The notes beneath the pieces were generated by a model that saw only the letters and a list, made by a program, of their open reading frames with translations, made no database searches and had not been told where the DNA came from. A stretch of 33,994 bases of DNA from contig JAKPGL010000024.1 of NCBI GenBank assembly GCA_029550925.1, positions 1 to 33,994 of the forward strand, written 5' to 3'. The stretch comes from Planctomycetota bacterium. Lineage in GTDB: Bacteria; Planctomycetota; Planctomycetia; Pirellulales; Thermoguttaceae. Below, in pieces: positions 22,894-31,617 of this stretch; positions within the stretch are counted from its first letter, which is position 1; each line of letters begins with the position of its first letter. The position numbers were made by a program, and so were the translations under genes.

Positions 22894-23459
22894 TCCTTAC
22901 AGCCAAGCAGACAGCCCCCCTTTCCTTCCCCGATCGAGTTCCCTTCGGGGAAATGGATTCCTTGGAAAAGAGTTGGCCCCTAAAGACTTGTTGAGGCGGT
23001 CAATGCGTATCCATAAGGTCTTTTCCCCCTTCCCTTCAAGAGTTGGGGGGAGTAGGTAAGGGGCAGGTTCTCTTAAAATAGAGAAAATAAGAAAAATGAG
23101 TAGATTTCTTCCTTGATCTTGGGAAATCTACTTCTATCCTGGTTACAATAAAAGATAGGGGGATGGGTACCTGATGGGAGGCCCGTCCCCCTATATAACT
23201 ATTTGACTATCCCCTATTATGGCCAACTGGAAGGTGTTTGATAATTCTTACCCCAAGATGATGGGGAGATAATCGAACACTTGGAAGAGACGAAATGGGT
23301 TAAATTCCTGCCGCCCTGAAATAAAAAGTACCAGGCCACCGGGAGGACGCCTTCTATCAGAGTCAGCATCCGCCTTTTAGGGGCCTGGGCAAATCATCTG
23401 GTCGGTTTTAGAGAACCTTTTTGCATAAAAAAACCCCTTGGCAAAGGGGGGAAACAGTC
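22894..23459. other. 566-bp leader region before the secretion operon
   Basis: No gene is present. A TTCCCC/GGGGAA hairpin near 22926-22952 may end the Spy-like transcript. 23100-23280 contains three consecutive stem-loops, listed separately. 23060-23160 is A/T-rich (AAAATAGAGAAAATAAGAAAAATGAG) and may contain the operon promoter. The remainder to 23459 is unremarkable. Confidence 0.45.
23100..23280 (+). ncRNA. Three tandem stem-loops upstream of gspE (possible leader RNA)
   Basis: The first stem is GTAGATTTC (23100-23108) with GAAATCTAC (23123-23131). The second is AGGGGGATGGG (23157-23167) with CCCGTCCCCCT (23182-23192), eleven pairs with one G-U. The third is GTGTTTGAT (23234-23242) with ATCGAACAC (23272-23280), one G-U, closing an inner CCCC/GGGG pair. 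All lie 180-360 bases before the gspE start. No known riboswitch consensus was recognised. They could be terminators, an attenuator or a small RNA; orientation is assumed from the downstream operon. Confidence 0.35.
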
Positions 23460-25163
23460 ATGGAAGTCGGAGAAATCTTACTCCGAAAAGGGCTTGTGAA
23501 CGAGCGTCAGTTGGCGGAGATCCGCCAAGCGCAGGCGGAGGGAATGCGCCTGGATCAGGCAGCCGTCCAGAAGGGTTTGGTTTCCGAAGAAGCGCTTCTC
23601 CGGGCTTTAGCGGAGGAAATGGGCCTGCAATACATCGACTTGGCCGAAACCGAGATCAATCTGGATTTGCTGAAGCGATTTCCTCAGCGATTTATCCATC
23701 GGGAGGGACTGTTTCCGGTCGGCCAGGAAAACGGTACCCTGATCGTGGCGACCAGCGATCCGTTCAATTTGTATCCTTTGGACGAATTGGCGGCGGCGAC
23801 CGGCATGACGGTTACGCCGGTGTTGGCCAGTCGGGTGGAGATCGCCAAGCTGATTAAGACCCATCTGGGCGTGGGCAGCGAAACGATCGAAAGCCTGCTG
23901 GCGCAGACGGAAGAAGCGCCGGTGGAACTGGTCGGACAGATCGAGACGGACGGTTCGGAGCTTTCGGAGATGGCTCAGGAGCCGTCGGTCGTCCGACTGG
24001 TCAATGAAATTTTGCTGGAAGCGATTGAGGCCCGGGCCAGCGATATTCACATTGAGTCGCAGCCGTCGGGGCTAAAGATTCGGTACCGGATTGACGGCAT
24101 TTTGCATCCCCAGCCGGTCCCGCCGGAGATCACTCGGTTTCAGGCGGCGATCATCAGCCGGGTGAAGATCATGGCCCGGCTCAACATTGCCGAGCGGCGT
24201 TTGCCGCAGGATGGCCGCATCCAATTGAAAGTTCGAGGCCGGGAGGTGGATGTCCGGGTGTCGGTGATCCCGATGATTCACGGCGAAGGGATCGTGATGC
24301 GGCTTTTGGACAAGGGGGCGATGGAGTTCACCTTGTCGAAGCTCGGCATGGAGGAGGAGATTTATCGGACGTATCAGGAGCTGATCCGTTTGCCGCACGG
24401 CATCATTCTGGTAACCGGGCCGACTGGTTCGGGCAAAAGCACGACGTTGTACAGTTCGCTGTTGGAAATCCGCAGCGAAGAGACGAAGATCATCACCACG
24501 GAAGACCCGGTGGAGTATCGGTTGGAGGGGATCAACCAGATTCAGGTGCATCCGAAGATTGGGCTGACGTTTGGCAATTCATTGCGGTCCATATTGCGGC
24601 ACGACCCGGACATTGTGCTGGTGGGGGAAATCCGCGACCTGGAGACTGCCGAGAACGCCATTCAAGCGGCTCTGACGGGGCATTTGGTTTTCAGCACGTT
24701 GCACACCAACGATGCGGCCACAGCCTTTACCCGGTTGGTGGATATGGGGGTGGAACCGTTTTTGGTCTCCAGCACCGTGGAGGCGGTGATGGCGCAGCGA
24801 CTGGTTCGGACGTTATGTTCGGAATGTAAGCAGGCGTTTACGCCTCGGCGGGACGAATTGCCGTCGGATTTCCCCTACGAGCAGATGATGGCGTGTGGAG
24901 GCAAGATTTATCGGCCGGTGGGGTGCCGGGCTTGTCGGCATGTGGGTTATTTAGGCCGGGTGGGGATTTTTGAACTGTTGGTTTCCAGCGACCGGATTCG
25001 GCAACTGGCCCATGACCGGGCCACTGCGTGGGAAATCCGCCGGGCCGCCTTGGAAGAAGGGATGACCACCCTTCGGCAAGACGGATGGCGCAAAGTGCTG
25101 GCCGGTCGAAGCACGGTCGAAGAAGTCCTCCGGGTTACCAAAGGAGACCGACTGGAAGTTTAG
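23460..25163 (+). CDS. gspE: Type II secretion ATPase GspE
   Basis: A 567-residue cytoplasmic ATPase that powers pseudopilus assembly. The N-terminal domain (EILLRKGLVNERQLAEIRQAQ, about residues 1-150) is the T2SSE_N fold. The core has Walker A GPTGSGKST (about 319-327), an Asp box TTEDPVEYRLEGINQIQV, Walker B DPDIVLVGEIRDLETA (about 381-396) and a His box TGHLVFSTLHTNDA. A four-cysteine zinc element, CSECKQ (about 452) and CRACRH (about 490), is that of GspE/PilB. ATG 23460 (MEVGEIL) follows GGGGGAAACAG. It is the first gene of the operon. PilB is an alternative name, but the pseudopilin set downstream favours type II secretion. Confidence 0.93.
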   Translation: MEVGEILLRKGLVNERQLAEIRQAQAEGMRLDQAAVQKGLVSEEALLRALAEEMGLQYIDLAETEINLDLLKRFPQRFIHREGLFPVGQENGTLIVATSDPFNLYPLDELAAATGMTVTPVLASRVEIAKLIKTHLGVGSETIESLLAQTEEAPVELVGQIETDGSELSEMAQEPSVVRLVNEILLEAIEARASDIHIESQPSGLKIRYRIDGILHPQPVPPEITRFQAAIISRVKIMARLNIAERRLPQDGRIQLKVRGREVDVRVSVIPMIHGEGIVMRLLDKGAMEFTLSKLGMEEEIYRTYQELIRLPHGIILVTGPTGSGKSTTLYSSLLEIRSEETKIITTEDPVEYRLEGINQIQVHPKIGLTFGNSLRSILRHDPDIVLVGEIRDLETAENAIQAALTGHLVFSTLHTNDAATAFTRLVDMGVEPFLVSSTVEAVMAQRLVRTLCSECKQAFTPRRDELPSDFPYEQMMACGGKIYRPVGCRACRHVGYLGRVGIFELLVSSDRIRQLAHDRATAWEIRRAALEEGMTTLRQDGWRKVLAGRSTVEEVLRVTKGDRLEV

Positions 25164-25233
25164 GTCCTCCTCGGTTTTCGCGTGGTAGGAGCAGAAAGGG
25201 TTGAAGAGGTTCGAATAGCAAGGGACGCGAGCG

Positions 25234-26454
25234 GTGCCTGAGTTCAGCTACGTGGCGCGCAAAGCAAGCGGAGAGAAAGTAACCGGCGCCCTGGCGGCGG
25301 CAAGTCGGCAGGAGGTGCTGGGGGTATTGGCTTCGCAGGCGCTATTTCCGTTGGAGATTCGGGCGGAAACTGCTCGTCGGCCCCTGGCCTTGCGCCGGCG
25401 GATCCCGATGCAACTGTTGGCCATCACCTACAGCCAACTGGCGGACCTGTTGCGAAGCGGGGTTCCGTTGCTCCGGTCGCTGGACGTATTGCGCAAACAG
25501 ACCGCTCACGCCCGATTGGCCGAGATACTTTCCGACATCCACGACCGGGTGGAAGACGGCGCCACCTTGGGCGACGCTATGGCCCGGTTTGAGCATGTCT
25601 TCGGCGAAATGGCCGTCAGCATGATCCGCGCCGGCGGCGAAGGCGGTTTTTTGGAAGAGGCCCTATCCCGCGTGGCCGAGTTCACCGAAACCCAGGACGA
25701 TCTCCGCCGACGCACCCTGGGGGCCATGGCCTATCCGGTGATGTTGTCCGTGGTTGGGATGCTGGTGGTTACCGGGCTGGTGGTTTTTGTGGTTCCTCGG
25801 TTTGAACAGCTTTTTGGTCGGCTTCGGGAGCGGGGCGAGTTGCCGGCCCTGACCGACTGGCTTTTGTGGTCGAGCAATCTGCCCTGGCGATGGGACTTTT
25901 GGGTTCCTTGGGGACTGGGGATACTGGGCGGCGTGATCTTCGGCGGGTTCTACGGCTGGCGATGGTTCCACTCGGAGGCAGGCCGACTGTGGCGGGACCG
26001 GATGAAACTGCGTGTTCCGGTAGCCGGCGGCATCTTTTTGAGCCTGTCGATCGCCCGGTTCTGTCGGGTGCTGGGTACCATGCTGCGCAATGGGGTGCCG
26101 ATCCTACGATCGCTCCAGGTGGCCAGCGATTCGGCCGGCAACCGCGTGTTGGCCGAGGCCATCAAAAAGGCGACCGAAAATATCCGAGCCGGGCAAAACT
26201 TGGCTGTTCCCTTGGCCGCCAGCGGCCATTTCCCGCCGACCATCCTGGCCATGATCGCCGTGGCCGAGGAATCCAATACCCTGGAAACCGTTCTGCTGAC
26301 GATCGCCGATTCGCTGGAAAAGCGGACCTGGCGACAACTGGATTTGGCCGTCCGGCTGCTGGAGCCGATCATGCTCTTGCTGTTGGCCGGGGCGGTGCTG
26401 ATGGTCCTTGTGGCGTTACTCTATCCGATGTTCAAGATGAGCTATGCCCTTTAA
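25234..26454 (+). CDS. gspF: Type II secretion inner-membrane platform protein GspF
   Basis: A 406-residue membrane protein, the usual size. MPEFSYVARKASGEKVTGALAAASRQEVLGVL is the typical N-terminus. Two homologous GspF helical domains follow, at about residues 65-190 and 270-400. Both contain G-x-P-[LI]-L-R-S-L (RSGVPLLRSLDVLRKQ, RNGVPILRSLQVASDS). Three membrane segments lie at about 165-188, 225-248 and 375-398. It couples the GspE motor to pseudopilus assembly. The start is a GTG at 25234, 70 bases after gspE, with a weak AGGGA upstream. GspG follows 13 bases later. Confidence 0.93.
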   Translation: MPEFSYVARKASGEKVTGALAAASRQEVLGVLASQALFPLEIRAETARRPLALRRRIPMQLLAITYSQLADLLRSGVPLLRSLDVLRKQTAHARLAEILSDIHDRVEDGATLGDAMARFEHVFGEMAVSMIRAGGEGGFLEEALSRVAEFTETQDDLRRRTLGAMAYPVMLSVVGMLVVTGLVVFVVPRFEQLFGRLRERGELPALTDWLLWSSNLPWRWDFWVPWGLGILGGVIFGGFYGWRWFHSEAGRLWRDRMKLRVPVAGGIFLSLSIARFCRVLGTMLRNGVPILRSLQVASDSAGNRVLAEAIKKATENIRAGQNLAVPLAASGHFPPTILAMIAVAEESNTLETVLLTIADSLEKRTWRQLDLAVRLLEPIMLLLLAGAVLMVLVALLYPMFKMSYAL

Positions 26455-26467
26455 AGGAGATGGTGGT

Positions 26468-26935
26468 ATGAGTCTATCCTGCGATGTGGTGCGGCGTCCG
26501 GTCGGCCCAGGCCGGCGGGATCGTCGAGCGTTGACGTTGATCGAAGTGCTGCTGGTGTTGGCGATTTTGGTCATGATTGCCTCGATGGCGGTGGTAGCCT
26601 ATGGCCCCATCCAACAGAAAGCCAACATCCAGAGCGCCAAGACCCAACTCGGCAATTTTGATACCGCCCTGGGGTTGTATCATCTCGATATGGGTTCGTA
26701 TCCCACGACGCAACAGGGGCTAGATGCGCTGCGGAATCCGCCGGGGGATTTGCCGAATCCCGCCAAGTGGAACGGTCCCTATCTGAAGACGGAGGTGCCG
26801 TTGGACCCGTGGAGTCGGCCGTACCAGTACGAATGTCCCGGCAGATATAACCCAGATAGTTATGATGTCTGGTCCCTAGGGCCTGACGGCCAAAATGGCA
26901 CCAACGACGACATCGGCAATTGGACGGTCCAATGA
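26468..26935 (+). CDS. gspG: Major pseudopilin GspG
   Basis: 155 residues. After a 22-residue basic leader the prepilin peptidase site is RRA|LTLIEVLLVLAILVMIASMAVV, with Ala in place of the usual Gly at -1 and Glu at +5. The globular end (NPAKWNGPYLKTEVPLDPWSRPYQYECPG...YDVWSLGPDGQNGTNDDIGNW) is the diagnostic GspG calcium-binding C-terminus. It polymerises into the pseudopilus. ATG 26468 is chosen for its AAAGGAGA site over an in-frame ATG at 26444 that overlaps gspF. Its stop overlaps the next start as ATGA. Confidence 0.94.
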   Translation: MSLSCDVVRRPVGPGRRDRRALTLIEVLLVLAILVMIASMAVVAYGPIQQKANIQSAKTQLGNFDTALGLYHLDMGSYPTTQQGLDALRNPPGDLPNPAKWNGPYLKTEVPLDPWSRPYQYECPGRYNPDSYDVWSLGPDGQNGTNDDIGNWTVQ

Positions 26936-27636
26936 GGTTTTTTCGCCCCTCGGGAACCTGCCGATTGAGTTTTCTGCCGCACGGTCGGCCTAGGGGCAAA
27001 CTGTTGCGGCTACGGTCTAGTCCTCGAGGTGCGGACTGGCTTGCTGCAACCAAGCGGCGGGCCGGGGGCGTTACCCTGCTGGAAGTGATGTTGACCCTGG
27101 CGGTGCTGGTGCTGATGAGCGGCATTGCCTGGCCGGTGTTGACCCGTTCGTTTGAGAACCAACGGCTCAAAAAGTCGGCCGACATCATTCGGGCCGAGTG
27201 GACCCAGGCAAGGGTCCAGGCGATGAGCAGCGGCTATGTGTATGTTTTTCAATTTATCCCCGGCGACCGCCGTTACAGTACCTACCGTCGGGTAGCCTCG
27301 GAGGTAGAAGTTTCGCCCGACGGCCGGTTCCAGACCGACGGGGACGCTCTGCAACCTTTCGGCAAAGAGAAGACCTTGCCGGAAGGCGTCCGGTTTGCCG
27401 GCGGCGAAACGCTCCGGGACACCCGGGCGGAAAGGTACAGCGCGGACGCAACCGCCTTTTTGTCCCAGGATCAAGGCTGGTCCGGCCCGATCTTTTTTTA
27501 TCCCGACGGGACCACTTCGACGGCCTGTGTGGCGCTGGAGAACGAGCGAGGCCGACGGATCGAGGTTTCGCTGCGAAGCCTGACGGGCATGGTCTCGATC
27601 AGCGATATTTATACACCGGAGGAGGGCCAGCCATGA
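26932..27636 (+). CDS. Minor pseudopilin, GspH-like
   Basis: 234 residues, with a long basic leader of 46 residues. The cleavage site is RRAGG|VTLLEVMLTLAVLVLMSGIAWPVL, with Gly at -1 and Glu at +5. The rest (RSFENQRLKKSADIIRAEWTQARVQAMSSGYVYVFQF) matches the GspH/FimT pattern, in which residues after the helix read 'A-x-x-x-R-x-x-x-x-x-x-x-A-x-x-x-G'. It overlaps gspG by ATGA. By family, it sits near the pseudopilus tip. The name GspH rests on position and pattern; the C-terminal half is divergent. Confidence 0.82.
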   Translation: MRFFRPSGTCRLSFLPHGRPRGKLLRLRSSPRGADWLAATKRRAGGVTLLEVMLTLAVLVLMSGIAWPVLTRSFENQRLKKSADIIRAEWTQARVQAMSSGYVYVFQFIPGDRRYSTYRRVASEVEVSPDGRFQTDGDALQPFGKEKTLPEGVRFAGGETLRDTRAERYSADATAFLSQDQGWSGPIFFYPDGTTSTACVALENERGRRIEVSLRSLTGMVSISDIYTPEEGQP

Positions 27637-28205
27637 GGGGCGCTGACCAGCGATCTACGACTTCGTTGTCGTCTGGCAGGCGGCGTCTGCGGAATCGGCC
27701 CCCACGCCGGGCCTTTTCGCTCTTGGAGGTGATCCTGGCCCTGACAATTCTGGGCGTCAGCCTTGCGGTGCTAGGCGAGATGACCCGTTGGGGGCTTCGC
27801 AACGCCGAATATGCCCGCGACATGACCCAGGCCCAACTGCTCTGCGAAAGCAAGATGTCCGAAATTGTGGCGGGTATGGTGTTGCCAGAGCCGGTAACGG
27901 GCGCCCCCTTTGCCGCCGAAGACCTGATCGACCCGGACGACCCGGTCGGCTGGGTTTATTCCATCGAACTGGCCGAGACCGATCAGCCGGGCCTGGTCGC
28001 GGTGGCGGTAACCGTCTCCCAGAACTTGCCGCCGGAGCGGAAACCCGCCCGGTGTAGCTTGGTCCGTTGGGTCCCGGACCCAGGAATCGAATCGTATGAC
28101 ATTGCCACGGGAGCGGCGGCGGAAGCCCTGCAAACCCAGCAGAACGCCTCCTCCTCCGGTTCGAGGTCTCTGGGCGGTTCCGACACAGGAGGAACAACGC
28201 CATGA
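27633..28205 (+). CDS. Minor pseudopilin, GspI-like
   Basis: 190 residues. The leader (27 residues, ending PPRRA) is followed by FSLLEVILALTILGVSLAVLGEM, a standard class III signal with Glu at +5 but Ala at -1. RNAEYARDMTQAQLLCESKMSEIVAG matches the GspI helix (A-x-x-L-A-x-x-K-x-x-E). The C-terminus is Ser/Gly/Gln-rich. ATG 27633 follows GGAGGAGGGCC and overlaps the previous stop by ATGA. It is expected to form the pseudopilus tip with the GspJ- and GspK-like proteins. Confidence 0.85.
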   Translation: MRGADQRSTTSLSSGRRRLRNRPPRRAFSLLEVILALTILGVSLAVLGEMTRWGLRNAEYARDMTQAQLLCESKMSEIVAGMVLPEPVTGAPFAAEDLIDPDDPVGWVYSIELAETDQPGLVAVAVTVSQNLPPERKPARCSLVRWVPDPGIESYDIATGAAAEALQTQQNASSSGSRSLGGSDTGGTTP

Positions 28206-29974
28206 AGGGCTTATTTTGGGCGCCAGTACAGCCCGACAACGCTCGCCTTTGCCTGCCGTGGGAGAGACCGGCCAGCCGTCAGGCTGACTGGCGCCGGGGA
28301 CAGTTTCTACCCGCTCCCCAGGCGGGAGAGGGTCGGGGGGTGAGGGGAGTTCCTTCTCCCCTTTGCAGCCGAGCGGGAGCGGTGGGCGAGGGCGCCCGGG
28401 CTGCCATGACGTTGCTGGAAGTGCTCCTGGCCTTGGCCTTGGCGATGCTGGTGCTTCTAGGATTAAGTATGGCGATTGATTCCCATCTGCGCGCAGTGGA
28501 CCGGAGTCGGCGGCATGTGGAGCAGGCGCTATTGGCCCGGTCGCTTCTGCACCGGATCGCCGACGACATCCGCAGTGCGATCCGTTACGATCCACAGAAC
28601 ATCCGGGCCTTAGTGCCGCAGTTGACTACGCCCAGCTTGGAGGATTTGGCGGCCCAGTCGGGATTGGGCGAGATGGATTTTAGCGACATCGAGGACCCAG
28701 CAGCCACCGCCGCCGAGACCACCGAGCCGCCGCCGGTACCCGGCATCTACGGGAATCGTTATGAGCTTTACATCGACCTGAGCCGACTGCCCCGGCTGGA
28801 TCAGTTCCAATACGAGCTTACCGCCGCCGAAGGAAGCCCCATCCTGGACCGCACCAGCGACGTAAAACGAGTGGCCTATTATGTAGTCCGACCAGAGATA
28901 ACGGCTGTGGCCGAGGCGACCGACGCCCTGAGCCGAAGCGGCCTGGTGCGATGGGAACTGGATCGGGCGGTCAGTTTGCTGGCGGCCGAAGAAGGCACAT
29001 TGACCGACGTGGAGCGTCAACTGGAACCCCTGGCGCCGGAAGTGCAGAGCATTGAGTTTGAGTACTTCGATGGGCAACAGTGGGTCGATGAGTGGGATTC
29101 CGACGCGATGGGCGGCCTGCCCGTAGCCATCCGACTCGCCCTGGCCCTGGCCCCCGACGAGACCTCCAAGAGGGGCGGCGGAATTTGGGGGATGTTTTCC
29201 TCCGGTTCGACCGCTCCGAGCGAACCGATTATCTATCGCATGTTGGTCCATCTGCCTGCCTCCGCCCCGATCCAGGATACCAGCACGATAGAATCGCTGA
29301 TGGAAACTACCGAAGAATCGGAGTCCACCGAAGGAACCGGCCAACCGCAGCAGGCCAAGCAAGCATCCACGGCCTCCCAGTTGGGCGACTCCCTGGGCGG
29401 CAGCTTGGATCAGATGGGCCAGTCGGGAACAGGCGCCACAGGCCGGCGGGGAGTGGGTCCAAGCGGATTTGGTCCCGGCGGTTTTGGCCCGGGCGGTTTT
29501 GGCCCGGGTGGTGCTGGCGGAGGAGCCGGCGGAGGGCCTGGCAGCGGTTCAGGCCGGTTTGGCCCTGGTGGATTCGGCCCAGGTGGATTTGGCCCCGGCG
29601 CACAGGGTCCGGGAGTAGGACCAGGGGGACGAGGTTCCGGAGGCAACGGAGGGCCGACGCCTCCTTCGAATGGTTCAGGCGGCAGACGCCAAGGGGGTTC
29701 CTTTGGCGGTCGGAGTTCCGGTGGGAGTATGCCGGGCGGTTCGTCGGGATTTGGCCCTGGTTCGAGCGGTCGGGGCGGCGCAGGCTCCGGGAGAACGGGC
29801 GGCAGTTCTGGCGGCGGTACGTTCGGAAAAGGCGGCGATTCCGGCGGCGGAAGTTTTCGTGGGACTCCCTTCGGCGGTTCCACGGGGGGAACGCCTGGCG
29901 GAGGCGGTTTCGGCGGCGTCTCTGGCGGCGGTGCTGGTTCCGGCGCTTCGACTCCCGGAGGGAGCAAACGATGA
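28202..29974 (+). CDS. Minor pseudopilin, GspJ-like, with Gly-rich FGPGG tail
   Basis: 590 residues, about three times a normal GspJ. The class III site GARAA|MTLLEVLLALALAMLVLLGLS has Glu at +5. The globular part (about residues 90-340) follows the GspJ plan, with RHVEQALLARSLLHRIADDIR and VQSIEFEYFDGQQWVDEWDS. From about residue 415 it becomes a Gly/Ser/Pro tract with repeated FGPGG units, probably disordered or surface-exposed. The leader from ATG 28202 (ATGA overlap with gspI) is 68 residues, unusually long. A GTG at 28340, with GAGAGG upstream, would give a normal 22-residue leader, so the true start is open. The DNA of the leader looks like an inserted repeat. Confidence 0.82.
   Translation: MKGLFWAPVQPDNARLCLPWERPASRQADWRRGQFLPAPQAGEGRGVRGVPSPLCSRAGAVGEGARAAMTLLEVLLALALAMLVLLGLSMAIDSHLRAVDRSRRHVEQALLARSLLHRIADDIRSAIRYDPQNIRALVPQLTTPSLEDLAAQSGLGEMDFSDIEDPAATAAETTEPPPVPGIYGNRYELYIDLSRLPRLDQFQYELTAAEGSPILDRTSDVKRVAYYVVRPEITAVAEATDALSRSGLVRWELDRAVSLLAAEEGTLTDVERQLEPLAPEVQSIEFEYFDGQQWVDEWDSDAMGGLPVAIRLALALAPDETSKRGGGIWGMFSSGSTAPSEPIIYRMLVHLPASAPIQDTSTIESLMETTEESESTEGTGQPQQAKQASTASQLGDSLGGSLDQMGQSGTGATGRRGVGPSGFGPGGFGPGGFGPGGAGGGAGGGPGSGSGRFGPGGFGPGGFGPGAQGPGVGPGGRGSGGNGGPTPPSNGSGGRRQGGSFGGRSSGGSMPGGSSGFGPGSSGRGGAGSGRTGGSSGGGTFGKGGDSGGGSFRGTPFGGSTGGTPGGGGFGGVSGGGAGSGASTPGGSKR
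28300..28395. repeat. GC-rich repeat-like DNA inside the GspJ leader
   Basis: On the minus strand this stretch reads CCCCTCACCCCCCGACCCTC followed by TCCCGCCTGGGGAG, a composition and order resembling the CCCTCACCC...CTCTCCC-type genomic repeats found in many bacteria (from memory). It falls exactly in the leader of the GspJ-like protein, which is 68 residues instead of about 6-30. The frame is kept open. It does not recur within this window. Confidence 0.4.
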
Positions 29975-31617
29975 GACAACGTTGCTCCCTGCGGACCAGT
30001 GGTTGGACGCTCCGAATGGGCAAAGGCCCCTCGATCGGCCATTGGAAAAGGTGTGGCCGGAGGATCGAGGGTTTTCTGATTCGGCCAGGCCGATCGGCGG
30101 GGATGGTGCTTATTTTGGTTTTGGTGGTGGTGGCCCTGTTGAGTTTGGCGGCGTTGAGTTTTTCCCAATGGATGCTGGCCGAGCGAGAGGCCGCCGAACT
30201 GGCCGTCCGACAAAGCCAAGCCCAAGCCCTGGCCGACTCCGGGATCGAAATGGCCCGACTGTTTCTGGCCTTGGACTCGGCCGACCAGAACGAAGCCGGC
30301 GGCTGGTACGAAAATCCCGATTACTTCCGGGCGCGAGTGATCCGGGATGATACCGATCCGCGGTACCGGGGGCGATTCACGGTCGTCTCGCCGGCGGTGG
30401 ACGATCTGGGACTTCGGCAGGGCATTCGGTTCGGCTTGGAAGACGAATCGACGAAATTGAACTTAAATACGTTGCTGCTGGCGGATGAATATGCGGAGAA
30501 CGGTGCTCGGCAAATCCTGCTGGCCCTGCCCGGCATGACCGAAGAGATCGCCGACGCCATCCTGGACTGGATCGACCCGGACAACGAACCCCGGGAGTAC
30601 GGGGCCGAGGCGGATTACTACGCTCTGTTGGACCCGCCGTATCTGCCGAAAAACGGCCCGCTGGAATCGATCGAGGAATTGTTGCTGGTCCGAGGGGTAA
30701 CGCCGGCCTTGCTTTTCGGCGCCGACGCCAACCGGAACGGCATGGTCGATTCCGATGAGCCGCCCGCCGATTCCATCGAAGGCGTTGACAATATCGATGG
30801 GGTGATGGACAGCGGTTGGTCGGCCTACCTCACCCTATACAGCATGGAACTGAACGTCCGTCCAGACGGCCGACCAAAAGTCTATCTCAACCAGGACAAT
30901 ATGGAACAACTTTACAAGGAGTTGGAAGAGGCCGTCGGCCAGGCCTACGCCACGTTTATCGTCGCCTATCGGCAGAACGGCCCCTACACCGGCAGCCAGC
31001 GGGGACAAGCCATTCCGACCGGGCAGCTCGATCTTTCCAAGCCGGCCAAAGTCAAACTCAGCCAAGTGCTCGATCTGGTGGGGGTTCGGGTGCAGGTTAC
31101 CTTCCAGGGCGATGATCGGCCTACGGTGCTGGAAAGCCCGTTTCCAGACGCCCCTGTAGTTTCCGGAGTTTACCTGAAAGTATTGATGGAGAATACCACG
31201 GTCAATCCTTCGCCGCTGATCCCCGGCCGGATCAATATCAACCAGGCCCCACGGATCGTCTTGGCCGGCATTCCCGGCATGACCGAAGACATCCTTCAGG
31301 AAATCCTTTCCCGTCGGCATAAAAACCCGGTGGATCGGCCGGAGGGCCGAGAGTATGAAACGTGGATCTATACGGAAGGCATTGTTACCTTGGCGGAGAT
31401 GAAGGCCCTCATGCCGTTCATCACTGGCGGGGGACATGTGTTCCGTGGGCAATTCGTTGGATATTTTGACGGCGGCGGCCCCTCGGCCCGGTTGGAGGCC
31501 ATCCTGGATACGACGGTGCGGCCGGCCCGAATCCTTTTTTGGAGAAATTTGAGCCATCTGGGCCGAGGCTATCCGCTGGAAACCCTCGGCGTCGAGCTGG
31601 ATACCCTCCTGTGGTAG
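29971..31617 (+). CDS. Minor pseudopilin, GspK-like
   Basis: 548 residues. The leader (44 residues, ending GRSAG) is followed by MVLILVLVVVALLSLAALSFSQWM. This lacks Glu at +5, as GspK proteins characteristically do. RQSQAQALADSGIEMARLFL is the GspK helix. Two helix-hairpin-helix-like segments follow: LNLNTLLL...ILLALPGMTEEIADAILDWID and ININQAPRIVLAGIPGMTEDILQEIL. Between them is an EF-hand-like loop DANRNGMVDSDE (about residue 250). It is expected to cap the pseudopilus tip with the GspI- and GspJ-like proteins. It starts by ATGA overlap; a GGAGGGAGC site precedes it. It is larger than typical GspK (about 300 residues), mainly through extra loops. Confidence 0.87.
   Translation: MRQRCSLRTSGWTLRMGKGPSIGHWKRCGRRIEGFLIRPGRSAGMVLILVLVVVALLSLAALSFSQWMLAEREAAELAVRQSQAQALADSGIEMARLFLALDSADQNEAGGWYENPDYFRARVIRDDTDPRYRGRFTVVSPAVDDLGLRQGIRFGLEDESTKLNLNTLLLADEYAENGARQILLALPGMTEEIADAILDWIDPDNEPREYGAEADYYALLDPPYLPKNGPLESIEELLLVRGVTPALLFGADANRNGMVDSDEPPADSIEGVDNIDGVMDSGWSAYLTLYSMELNVRPDGRPKVYLNQDNMEQLYKELEEAVGQAYATFIVAYRQNGPYTGSQRGQAIPTGQLDLSKPAKVKLSQVLDLVGVRVQVTFQGDDRPTVLESPFPDAPVVSGVYLKVLMENTTVNPSPLIPGRININQAPRIVLAGIPGMTEDILQEILSRRHKNPVDRPEGREYETWIYTEGIVTLAEMKALMPFITGGGHVFRGQFVGYFDGGGPSARLEAILDTTVRPARILFWRNLSHLGRGYPLETLGVELDTLLW

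Noticed and set aside
29470-29640. Short tandem DNA repeats that could suggest a CRISPR-like or intergenic array
   Set aside because: They encode in-frame FGPGG units within the GspJ-like protein; unit spacing and sequence fit a coding repeat, not repeat-spacer architecture.
29092-29970. Upstream extension of the GspK frame (Arg/Trp-rich, 293 codons)
   Set aside because: It lies in another frame of the GspJ Gly-rich tail. The ATGA junction at 29971 and the leader plus hydrophobic helix place the start there.
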